From NCBI GenBank assembly GCA_017545095.1, contig JAFYCU010000072.1, positions 1 through 5,376 on the forward strand: a stretch of DNA of 5,376 nucleotides, in the 5' to 3' direction. This document shows, piece by piece, positions 1 through 5,376 of the stretch; position 1 is the first letter of the stretch, and every line of letters starts with the position of its first letter. Below the pieces are notes generated by a model. That model had not been told where the DNA came from, did no database searches, and saw only the letters and a program-made list of their open reading frames with translations. The position numbers and the translations under genes are program-made. Source of the DNA: Muribaculaceae bacterium. GTDB lineage: Bacteria; Bacteroidota; Bacteroidia; Bacteroidales; Muribaculaceae.

Positions 1-966
1 AAGTGGGGCGCAGTGCGCTATCTGGCCGACATTGCCAAGGCGCTGCCACGCATGCGGGGCTACGATGTGGTGCAGCTTGCCGGCTACATCTTCCTCACGC
101 TGCGGCCCGAGAAGGTGCGCCGGGTGTTCGACTACCTGCGTCGCCACAACCGCCGCGTGGTGCTCTCGGCCCTGGGAACCGATGTCACCTATTATAATGC
201 GTGCCACGATGGCCACACCTATCGCTACAGCGACTACCGTTTGGGCAGCGAGCCATCCCCCTATGTGGGCAGTGCGGAGTATGAGGCTCAGCAGCAGCAC
301 AACTGGGAGGCTCCGTTCATGCGCCGGCACAGCGAGCACATCCTGAGCCGCGTCGATGGCGTGGTGGCTTGCCTGTGGGAGTATTTTGCCGCCTATCAGA
401 GCATCGGCTACCAGCCCCTGGCCTACGCGGGTATTCCCATCAACCTTGAGGATCTCACCTTCCGCCCCCTCGACCAAGTGCCCGGCAAGGTGCGCTTCTT
501 CATCGGCATCCAGCCCGACCGCACCGTGATCAAGGGCACCGACCGCATGCTGGCCGCGCTGCAACGCGTGGTGGACCGCCATCCTCGCGAGTGCGAAATG
601 GTGGTGGCCGAGCGGCTGCCTTATCAGGAATATACCCGACGCATGCGCTCGTGCCATGTGATTCTCGACCAACTCTACAGCTACACACCTGCTACCAACG
701 CGCTCATCGGCATGGCGCAGGGACTGGTGGCCGTGTCGGGGGGCGAGCCGGAGTATTACGACCTCATAGGCGAGCACGACAATCAGCCCATCGTCAACGT
801 GAATCCCATGGTCGAGGGCGACATCGAGGCACAGCTCGAGCAAATCATCGCGCGCCGACACGAACTCCCCGCGTGGGCCGAGCGCAGCCGAGCTTTCGTC
901 GAAAAACACAACGCCGCACCAGTGGTGGCGCAGCGTTATCTCAATTTCTGGGAAAAAATCTCGTAG
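1..966 (+). CDS. GT-B family glycosyltransferase, 5'-truncated by the window edge
   Basis: The reading frame is open from base 1 (Lys-Trp-Gly-Ala before a GTG at 13) and stops at TAG 964-966. I therefore read it as the last 321 residues of a longer gene, not a GTG-started one; GT-B enzymes of this kind are usually about 350-400 residues. The C-terminal half looks like a nucleotide-sugar-binding Rossmann domain. A GIQPDRTVIKGTD stretch (fragment residues 169-181) matches the place where GT4/GT1 enzymes have their 'G+l...KG' segment. DQLYSYTPATNALIGMAQG (223-241) followed by SGGEPEYYD (246-254) matches the donor-binding region. The usual EX7E glutamates are not visible: Tyr228 and Ile236 sit where they would be expected. 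No signal peptide or membrane span is seen, so a cytoplasmic enzyme acting at the inner-membrane face is likely. The probable role is transfer of a sugar to a surface polysaccharide or lipid-linked glycan. Donor and acceptor cannot be told. The family call is fairly sure, the pathway is inference. Confidence 0.8.
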   Translation, partial: KWGAVRYLADIAKALPRMRGYDVVQLAGYIFLTLRPEKVRRVFDYLRRHNRRVVLSALGTDVTYYNACHDGHTYRYSDYRLGSEPSPYVGSAEYEAQQQHNWEAPFMRRHSEHILSRVDGVVACLWEYFAAYQSIGYQPLAYAGIPINLEDLTFRPLDQVPGKVRFFIGIQPDRTVIKGTDRMLAALQRVVDRHPRECEMVVAERLPYQEYTRRMRSCHVILDQLYSYTPATNALIGMAQGLVAVSGGEPEYYDLIGEHDNQPIVNVNPMVEGDIEAQLEQIIARRHELPAWAERSRAFVEKHNAAPVVAQRYLNFWEKIS

Positions 967-1005
967 CCAAGAACCAAGTCAGCCAAAGCACAATCAGTCG
1001 GCAGG

Positions 1006-1026
1006 TCGCAAGGCACCGCCTTGCGA
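1006..1026. terminator. Perfect hairpin between convergent genes, possible bidirectional terminator
   Basis: TCGCAAGGC, loop ACC and GCCTTGCGA form a perfect 9-bp stem with a 3-nt loop. It lies in the 92-bp gap between the stop codon of the glycosyltransferase (966) and that of the convergent lipoprotein gene (1061). The position suits a shared terminator. No T-run follows on either strand, so a classical intrinsic terminator is not supported; it may instead stabilise 3' ends. Nothing else is recognisable in the gap. Confidence 0.4.
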
Positions 1027-1058
1027 AACACGCCCGCATTGCGCCACTCGTAGCTCGC

Positions 1059-2138
1059 TCACATCCAGCGTGCCAAGGCCGCTTGCAGGCGCGATGGGTC
1101 GTCGACGCGTTCCACAATGTCGCCGCCCTTGATGATGAACGTGCTCGGCACACCTGCCACCTGATAAGCACCCACGGCCACCGAGTTCGGCCCAGCAGGC
1201 TCCGGCACCGTGATCCACGGCAGGTTCTGCGCGGCCTGACGCCACGCCACGGGGTCGCTGTCGAGGCTGATTTGGTAGATGGTCAACCCCTGCGACTGAT
1301 ATTTGGTGTAGATGTCGTTCAGCATCTTGTTATACACCGGCGAGAAGTCGCCCTCATACATCGTGAAACTCAGCAGCACCACGCGGTGCGAGGCGGCCAC
1401 CTCGCTCAGCGCGTAACGCTTGCCGTCATAGTCCTGCAAATCGATGTCAATCAGCGAGGTCTCGTTGGCAAAGATGGTGTCGGTGCCCATGGCGGCGCGG
1501 CGGCGTTGCTGACCGGCGGTGAGCACACTCACTAGGTAGTCGGTGCGCGGATCCTGCGGCTTGAACGAGTAAAACGCGTTGGCCACGGCCCCGATGATGC
1601 GCAGGTCGTCATCGTTCAGCGGGTCATACAGCGGCCTGCCGCCGATGTATTTGTTGATGGCGTAATAGGCCACGATGCCCGCAGGGTCGGTCACAATCTG
1701 TTCGCTCACCTTGCGTTTGAAGGCCGCAAGCTGTTCGGGCGTGCCCGCTCCGCCAGCCAGCTTCATCGCCTCTTTGTCGATGTTCATCACCTGCACGGCG
1801 TGGTCGCTGCCGGCAAGCGTGTAGTCCGTGGCAAACCCCTTCAGCGATGTGGTCACCGTGATGTGATCCAGGCTGTCGATGGGAAAGCAAATCACGTCAC
1901 CGCCAATGCGCAGACGGTAGATGTTGGGAAACGCCGGAGCCTCGCTCTTCACCGCAAACGTGCCATCGCCGTTCACCGCCACACTGTCCACAAGAAACCA
2001 GCTGCCGTTGCTCGACGTCTCAAGCACCAGCTGCGTTGAGTCGCTCGCGCCGTCGATGCGGCCATCCACCTCGAAGCGGTTGCCATTGCACGAGGCCAGC
2101 AACGCGATTAATACAATAATTAATAAGGTATTCCTCAT
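1059..2138 (-). CDS. Lipoprotein with DUF4369-like N-terminus and thioredoxin-like C-terminus lacking CxxC
   Basis: The protein has 359 residues when started at ATG 2138. In-frame ATGs at 2147 and 2150 would add 3 or 4 residues and are also possible. A longer open frame to 2321 exists, but it crosses the promoter and repeat DNA and would bury the signal peptide. A short hydrophobic segment ends in the lipobox LASC with lipid-attachment Cys17, so the product should be a periplasm- or outer-membrane-anchored lipoprotein. Residues about 20-110 form a beta-rich domain resembling DUF4369 (FEVDGRIDGASDST, then LVDSVAVNGDGTF). About 110-225 looks helical. About 229-355 looks like an AhpC/TlpA thioredoxin fold, with RVVLLSF (252-258) as the central strand and the cis-proline motif GVPSTF at 329-334. 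Where the catalytic WCxxC should be there is TMYEGDFSPVYN (259-270). The only cysteines are Cys17 and Cys84. Thiol-disulfide exchange at the usual site is therefore not expected, and a binding or scaffold role is more likely. It has its own divergent promoter facing away from the TonB-dependent receptor. Confidence 0.85.
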   Translation of the reverse strand: MRNTLLIIVLIALLASCNGNRFEVDGRIDGASDSTQLVLETSSNGSWFLVDSVAVNGDGTFAVKSEAPAFPNIYRLRIGGDVICFPIDSLDHITVTTSLKGFATDYTLAGSDHAVQVMNIDKEAMKLAGGAGTPEQLAAFKRKVSEQIVTDPAGIVAYYAINKYIGGRPLYDPLNDDDLRIIGAVANAFYSFKPQDPRTDYLVSVLTAGQQRRRAAMGTDTIFANETSLIDIDLQDYDGKRYALSEVAASHRVVLLSFTMYEGDFSPVYNKMLNDIYTKYQSQGLTIYQISLDSDPVAWRQAAQNLPWITVPEPAGPNSVAVGAYQVAGVPSTFIIKGGDIVERVDDPSRLQAALARWM

Positions 2139-2170
2139 TGTTATCATCATGTTGGGAGTAATAAAGCCTG

Positions 2171-2200
2171 CAAAAGTACAAAATAATGCGCAATGCTCAA
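2171..2200 (-). promoter_or_regulatory. Bacteroidota-type promoter of the lipoprotein gene
   Basis: On the minus strand, TACTTTTG (2178 to 2171) matches the TAnnTTTG -7 box. TTG at 2200 to 2198 is the -33 element, with a 19-bp spacer. Transcription would start near 2165, giving a leader of roughly 14-27 nt depending on which ATG is used. The -33 TTG lies inside a heptamer array, and TTG also occurs on this strand at 2191-2193, 2205-2207 and 2212-2214, at 7-bp steps. Only the 2198-2200 copy has the right spacing. Confidence 0.75.
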
Positions 2201-2213
2201 TGCACAATCCACA
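2186..2213. repeat. Heptanucleotide array, four units of ATGCNCA type
   Basis: Four successive 7-bp units are read on the plus strand: ATGCGCA, ATGCTCA, ATGCACA and ATCCACA. The last has one change from the consensus. A T-run (2215-2220) follows. The array overlaps the -33 region of the minus-strand lipoprotein promoter. Confidence 0.75.
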
Positions 2214-2220
2214 ATTTTTT

Positions 2221-2270
2221 GAGATGCGAGATGCAAGATGCAAAGATGCAAGATGCGAGATGCGAGATGC
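2221..2270. repeat. Heptanucleotide array, seven units of RAGATGC
   Basis: Seven tandem units run GAGATGC, GAGATGC, AAGATGC, AAAGATGC (one extra A), AAGATGC, GAGATGC, GAGATGC. The outer units carry G and the inner ones A, so the array is nearly symmetric in unit type. It lies between the two divergent promoters and is probably non-coding, although a minus-strand frame stays open through it. Confidence 0.9.
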
Positions 2271-2293
2271 CCTCGCCATCACGTCGGCCATCC

Positions 2294-2350
2294 GTCGGCT
2301 GTGCCGCCTGGCGGCACCCACTCATCACTCCGTCACCCATCACTCAATAA
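2294..2350. repeat. Composite intergenic repeat, copy 1: hairpin plus CACTCAT-type repeats
   Basis: The element starts at GTCGG (2294). A perfect 7-bp stem follows (GTGCCGC 2301-2307, loop CTG, GCGGCAC 2311-2317). After it come degenerate 7-8 bp units CACTCAT, CACTCCGT, CACCCAT and CACTCAATAA (2319-2350). The last 20 bases (2331-2350) match 4788-4807 with one mismatch. This copy lies just upstream of the receptor promoter, so it is outside the predicted transcript. Confidence 0.65.
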
Positions 2351-2366
2351 TCACAACAAATAGTGA

Positions 2367-2397
2367 TTGCACGTTTCCGCCATTCTTCGTAATTTTG
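2367..2397 (+). promoter_or_regulatory. Bacteroidota-type promoter of the TonB-dependent receptor, abutting its start codon
   Basis: TTG at 2367-2369 (-33), a 20-bp spacer and TAATTTTG at 2390-2397 (-7) match the Bacteroidota primary-sigma consensus TTG-N19-21-TAnnTTTG. Initiation would fall a few bases downstream, at about 2402-2405, on or next to ATG 2402. The mRNA would be leaderless or nearly so, with no room for a ribosome binding site. Confidence 0.75.
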
Positions 2398-2401
2398 CAG
2401 C

Positions 2402-4639
2402 ATGAAAACATCCGCAATAGCCACCACTGTGTGTCTGGCCCTTGGCCTGTGTGGTAGTGCCGCGCAGGCGCAGTCGCCCGCGCCCGACTCGGTGCATCTG
2501 GCCGATGTCACCGTCACCGCCATCAAGCACACCGCCCTGCAACTCGACTACGGCGCCACCACCGTGCTGCGGCGCACGCAGCTCGAACGCAACGGCACCG
2601 TCAACGTGAAAGATGCCACAGCGATGATGCCCGGCGTGTTCCAGCCCGACTACGGCAGCCGCATGACCTCCACCATCTATGTGCGCGGCATAGGCACGCG
2701 CATCGACCAGCCCGCCGTGGGACTCACCGTCGACAACGTGCCGCTGATGTGCAAGGAGAACTACGACACCGACATCCCAGACATCGCACGCATCGAGATG
2801 CTGCGCGGACCGCAAAGCACCCTCTATGGCCGCAACACCCTGGGCGGCGTGATGAACATCTACACCCTCTCGCCCCTCAACTGGCAAGGCACACGCGCCC
2901 AGCTCACCGCCGCCTCGCATGGCACGCTGCGTGCCGCCTTGAGCCACTACAAGCGGCTGAGCCAGCAAGTGGCCATCAGCGCCAGCGGTTACTACGGCAG
3001 CGCGGCCGGCGAGTTCCGCAACCAGCACAACGGCTGTCGCACCGACTGGGAGCGCATGAGCAGCGCACGCTTCAAACTCGAGTGGCAACCCGATGTATCG
3101 CTGCTCATGAGCCACGTGCTCTCCCTCGGGGCCAGCCGGCAAGGAGGCTACCCCTACGAGCAGGTGGCCGTGGGTCGCATTGCCTACAACGACACCTGCT
3201 TCTACCGCCGCGCAAGTGTGAACTACGGCCTCACGCTCACCAAGCAGTGGCCACGCGTGGCTCTGTCGAGCATCACCTCCTACCAGTATCTCAACGACAA
3301 CATGACGCTCGACCAGGACTTCACCCCGCAGCCCTATTTCACCCTCACGCAGGCACGCAACGAGCATGCCGTGACCCACGACTTGGTGGTGCGCGGCCGC
3401 CACAGCTACCAACGCCTCAGTTGGCTCGCGGGTGCTTTCGGCTTTTTTCGCCACGCCACCATGGAGGCACCCGTCACGTTCAAGGACACCGGCATCGCCG
3501 AGCTCATCGAGCGGCACGTCAACGAGGCCCTGCCGGCCTATCCCGTGGAGTGGGACACGCGCGAGTTTGTGCTCGGCAGCGATTTCACCATGCCCACAGC
3601 GGGCGCGGCACTCTATGCGCAAGCCTCGCTCGACTGGCGCCGACTCACCCTCACCGCAGGCCTGCGGCTCGACTACGAGTATGCCGGCCTGCGTTACCAC
3701 AGCCACACCCACACGGGCTACAGCATCATCCAGGCCTCCACAGGCACGGTCTACAGCCACGAACCCATCGACATCGACGACCGGGGCACGCTGCACAAGC
3801 ACTTCGTGCAGCTGCTGCCGCGGCTCACGGCCACTCTGCATCTGGGCGGGCAGCGCGGCCAGGCCGACATCTATGCCACGCTGGCGCGTGGCTCCAAAGC
3901 GGGCGGTTTCAACACTCAGATGTTCAGCGACGTGCTCCAGCAACGGCTCATGCGCATGATGGGCATCGGCGGCGTCTACAACGTGGCCGACGTGGTGGGC
4001 TACCGGCCCGAAAAGGCCTGGAACGCCGAGCTGGGCACACACATCACCACCTGGCAGCAACGCCTCACCATCGATGCCGGCCTGTTTTGGATGGATTGCC
4101 GCGACCGCCAACTCACCGTGTTCCCGCCGGGACTCACCACGGGGCGCATGATGACCAATGCCGGACGCACACGCCACTATGGTGCCGAGCTGGCACTGGC
4201 ACTGCGCACCCTGCGCGGCACCACGCTCAACGCATCCTACGCCTACACCCACGCCACCTTCAAGCAGTATAACGACGGCAAGACCGACTATGCCGGCCGT
4301 TACCTCCCCTATGCGCCCATCCACACGCTCTGGGCCGAGGCCGCTCATGCCTTTATCCTGAGTCAAACGAGCTCATGGGTCCGCACACTCACCCTTGACG
4401 CTAACGTGGCCGGGGCGGGGCGCATACACTGGAACGAGGCCAACACCCTCAGTCAGCCGTTCTATGCGCTCCTCGGAGCCAGCGTCACACTAAGCACACC
4501 GCACTACGACCTCCAGCTATGGGGACGAAACCTCACCAACACCCACTACCGCACCTTCTACTTCGTCTCCATCGGCCACGAGTTCCTCCAGCGCGCCCAT
4601 GGCCGATCGCTCGGCGCCACACTGCGCCTACGCCTGTGA
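2402..4639 (+). CDS. TonB-dependent outer-membrane receptor, FyuA/CirA-like, not SusC type
   Basis: This 745-residue protein should take up a scarce ligand (iron complex, cobalamin or other small molecule) across the outer membrane using TonB-ExbBD energy. A signal peptide covers residues 1-23, with cleavage after AQA. The likely TonB box is DVTVTA (35-40). The plug domain runs from about 45 to 155, with YVRGIGTR (93-100) and IEMLRGPQSTLYGRNTLGG (131-149), the hallmark of this receptor class. The rest is a 22-strand-type barrel containing LARGSKAGGFN (494-504). Near the C-terminus comes LQLWGRNLTNTHYRTFYF, and the last strand ends in LRLRL; the final residue is Leu, where many outer-membrane proteins end in Phe. 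The length is normal for a siderophore-type receptor. The carboxypeptidase-like N-terminal extension of SusC proteins is missing, and no SusD gene lies beside it, so glycan import is less likely. ATG 2402 is chosen because it is followed directly by the signal peptide. No Fur-like box was recognised, so the substrate is unknown. Confidence 0.93.
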   Translation: MKTSAIATTVCLALGLCGSAAQAQSPAPDSVHLADVTVTAIKHTALQLDYGATTVLRRTQLERNGTVNVKDATAMMPGVFQPDYGSRMTSTIYVRGIGTRIDQPAVGLTVDNVPLMCKENYDTDIPDIARIEMLRGPQSTLYGRNTLGGVMNIYTLSPLNWQGTRAQLTAASHGTLRAALSHYKRLSQQVAISASGYYGSAAGEFRNQHNGCRTDWERMSSARFKLEWQPDVSLLMSHVLSLGASRQGGYPYEQVAVGRIAYNDTCFYRRASVNYGLTLTKQWPRVALSSITSYQYLNDNMTLDQDFTPQPYFTLTQARNEHAVTHDLVVRGRHSYQRLSWLAGAFGFFRHATMEAPVTFKDTGIAELIERHVNEALPAYPVEWDTREFVLGSDFTMPTAGAALYAQASLDWRRLTLTAGLRLDYEYAGLRYHSHTHTGYSIIQASTGTVYSHEPIDIDDRGTLHKHFVQLLPRLTATLHLGGQRGQADIYATLARGSKAGGFNTQMFSDVLQQRLMRMMGIGGVYNVADVVGYRPEKAWNAELGTHITTWQQRLTIDAGLFWMDCRDRQLTVFPPGLTTGRMMTNAGRTRHYGAELALALRTLRGTTLNASYAYTHATFKQYNDGKTDYAGRYLPYAPIHTLWAEAAHAFILSQTSSWVRTLTLDANVAGAGRIHWNEANTLSQPFYALLGASVTLSTPHYDLQLWGRNLTNTHYRTFYFVSIGHEFLQRAHGRSLGATLRLRL

Positions 4640-4649
4640 AACATAGGCG
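4631..4649 (+). other. Hairpin overlapping the receptor stop codon
   Basis: CGCCTGTG (4631-4638), loop AAA (4639-4641) and CATAGGCG (4642-4649) form an 8-bp stem with one G-U pair. The TGA stop spans the stem-loop junction. A-rich sequence follows (4650-4676) with no T-run, so it does not qualify as an intrinsic terminator. It could protect the 3' end of the receptor mRNA. Confidence 0.4.
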
Positions 4650-4710
4650 AAAAATTGCAAAAAAACGATAAAAAACCACCCCCATCCACACCATTGGCCC
4701 ACTTTATGCC

Positions 4711-4718
4711 TAACTTTG
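4711..4718 (+). promoter_or_regulatory. Bacteroidota -7 promoter box for the small secreted protein
   Basis: TAACTTTG matches TAnnTTTG exactly and is followed by CA, as is common for these boxes. There is no TTG at the expected 19-21 bp upstream. The nearest, at 4694-4696, leaves only 14 bp. The promoter may be weak, or may need another sigma factor or an activator. Initiation near 4724 would give a leader of about 100 nt before ATG 4825. Confidence 0.6.
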
Positions 4719-4739
4719 CAAAACCGAGAACTAACCCTT

Positions 4740-4807
4740 GTCGGTGTACGGCGGGACGAAGTCTCGCTCCCCCCCTCACTCATAACTCGTCACTCATCAC
4801 TCAATAA
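4740..4807. repeat. Composite intergenic repeat, copy 2: hairpin plus CACTCAT-type repeats
   Basis: The layout matches copy 1 at 2294-2350. GTCGG (4740-4744) comes first, then a 7-bp stem with a 3-nt loop (GCGGGAC 4751-4757, GAA, GTCTCGC 4761-4767, one G-U pair). A C-rich stretch follows, then 7-bp units CACTCAT, AACTCGT, CACTCAT, CACTCAA and TAA. The hairpin sequences of the two copies differ while the tails are nearly identical. Here the element lies inside the predicted 5' leader, downstream of the -7 box. Confidence 0.65.
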
Positions 4808-4824
4808 CGCATAACTAAAAGCAA

Positions 4825-5340
4825 ATGAAAAAGACCCTTTACCTGCTCATCGCAGCCATGCTGCTGGGCATGGGTGTGGCAGGAGCCGCACCTCAGAAGA
4901 AAAAAGCCCGTGCCCCGCGTGCCAAAGCCGCCGCATCGGCAGTCACCCCCGAGTGTTACACCGGCACCTTTGCCAACAGCTACAGCGACGGCGTGGGAGG
5001 CACCGTCACCCACCTGCTCACCATCGCCTTCGACTCCGCTGCCGGCACATGCACCGGCACGCACACCAACGACAGTGGCGAGGCACGCCCCTTCACCGGC
5101 ACGCTGCAAGGCGGCAAACTCGTGTGCACCTACAGCGACGACAACGAAGAGTTCGGCACCATGAGCCTCCTCGATGGCAACACCATCAAGGTCGAAGGCT
5201 TCACCGGCACTTTCAAGCGCGGCAAAGCCGCCGACGTCACCCCGGCCTACAGCGGCTCCTCTACCGAAGCCTACGTCGACCCCGCCTACGAGCAGCTCAA
5301 GCAGCACCTCCAGCAGCAACAGCAGCCCGAAGGAGAGTGA
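4825..5340 (+). CDS. Small secreted protein of unknown function with repeated TGT motifs
   Basis: I do not recognise this 171-residue protein. ATG 4825 is followed by Lys-Lys and a hydrophobic stretch that reads as a Sec signal peptide, cleaved around residues 21-22. No lipobox is present. A basic, Ala-rich linker follows (KKKARAPRAKAAASA, 25-39). Residues about 43-133 look beta-rich. Four short motifs of pattern aromatic/Cys-TGT occur at YTGTF (45), CTGTH (76), FTGTL (90) and FTGTF (126), suggesting repeated strand-turn units of a small beta-barrel or sandwich. Cysteines at 44, 76 and 101 could form one disulfide. The C-terminus is polar, with a run of five glutamines (163-167) ending in PEGE. 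The sequence before the ATG is A-rich without a Shine-Dalgarno motif. It is probably periplasmic or exported. Codon use matches the neighbouring genes, so there is no sign of recent transfer. Its own promoter box lies about 105 bp upstream. Confidence 0.8.
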   Translation: MKKTLYLLIAAMLLGMGVAGAAPQKKKARAPRAKAAASAVTPECYTGTFANSYSDGVGGTVTHLLTIAFDSAAGTCTGTHTNDSGEARPFTGTLQGGKLVCTYSDDNEEFGTMSLLDGNTIKVEGFTGTFKRGKAADVTPAYSGSSTEAYVDPAYEQLKQHLQQQQQPEGE

Positions 5341-5346
5341 CCCTAA

Positions 5347-5359
5347 CGGCCTAAGGCCG
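5347..5359 (+). terminator. Short inverted repeat just after the secreted-protein gene
   Basis: CGGCC, loop TAA and GGCCG form a 5-bp GC-only stem seven bases after the TGA at 5338-5340. No T-run follows before the window ends at 5376, so a terminator role is only suggested by position. Confidence 0.3.
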
Positions 5360-5376
5360 AGTCCAGTAGAGCCGCA

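Noticed and set aside
13..966. GTG at 13 as the true start of the glycosyltransferase
   Set aside because: The frame is open to the window edge and the protein would lack most of the usual N-terminal GT-B strand region, so truncation by the window is the simpler reading.
591..1535. A 314-codon plus-strand frame spanning the end of the glycosyltransferase and the antisense of the lipoprotein
   Set aside because: It crosses two better-supported genes on opposite strands and the intergenic hairpin, and has low-complexity Arg/His/Ala composition.
2139..2321. N-terminal extension of the lipoprotein to a start at 2321
   Set aside because: It would translate the heptamer arrays and promoter and place the lipoprotein signal peptide about 60 residues inside the protein.
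2186..2350. CRISPR array
   Set aside because: The repeats are 7-8 bp, tandem and without unique spacers of 25-40 bp.
2749..4272. A 507-codon plus-strand frame inside the receptor gene
   Set aside because: The product is dominated by Arg, His, Ala and Pro and has no domain. It is a frame shadow in high-GC DNA.
2351..4366. A 671-codon open frame on the minus strand opposite the receptor gene
   Set aside because: The plus strand encodes a clear TonB-dependent receptor with all its motifs. The antisense product is rich in Gly, Val, Ala and His without a recognisable domain, as expected from the complement of GC-rich codons.
4719..4824. Riboswitch or small RNA in the leader of the secreted-protein gene
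   Set aside because: Only one short hairpin is visible, it belongs to an element repeated elsewhere, and no known riboswitch core motif was recognised.

Overview
The window looks like chromosomal DNA from a high-GC member of the Bacteroidota, probably the Bacteroidales. Three things support this. There are three well-formed Bacteroidota-type -7 boxes (TAnnTTTG), two of them with a TTG -33 element at the right distance. The genes lack Shine-Dalgarno sequences and have A-rich stretches before their start codons. The gene content also fits: a lipoprotein with a DUF4369-like N-terminus and a thioredoxin-like C-terminus, and a glycosyltransferase of a type I associate with Bacteroides surface polysaccharides. 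GC content is high for the order. A family such as Muribaculaceae is possible, but this is a guess and cannot be fixed from the sequence alone.

Layout. Positions 1-966 hold the 3' part of a GT-B glycosyltransferase gene (+) whose 5' end lies outside the window. A 92-bp convergent gap with a perfect 9-bp hairpin follows. On the minus strand (2138 down to 1059) is a lipoprotein with an apparently redox-dead thioredoxin-like domain. A 263-bp divergent intergenic region (2139-2401) then carries two facing promoters, two heptanucleotide repeat arrays and a hairpin-plus-repeat element. A complete 745-residue TonB-dependent outer-membrane receptor gene (+) runs from 2402 to 4639. A 185-bp intergenic region has a -7 promoter box, a long leader and a second copy of the hairpin-plus-repeat element. 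It leads to a small secreted protein of unknown function (4825-5340, +). The last 36 bases contain a short inverted repeat.

How the parts relate. The lipoprotein and the receptor are divergently transcribed from adjacent promoters, and both belong to the cell envelope. They could be a functional pair, but nothing in the sequence proves it. The glycosyltransferase faces away from this cluster and probably belongs to an operon off the left edge. The small secreted protein has its own promoter box and need not be co-transcribed with the receptor.

I see no clear new defence, mobile or RNA system here. The points most worth checking are the receptor promoter, which leaves almost no 5' UTR and predicts a leaderless mRNA, the heptamer-rich intergenic repeats (one array contains the -33 element of the lipoprotein gene), and the loss of the catalytic cysteines in the thioredoxin-like domain. 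No tRNA, rRNA, CRISPR or insertion sequence was seen.
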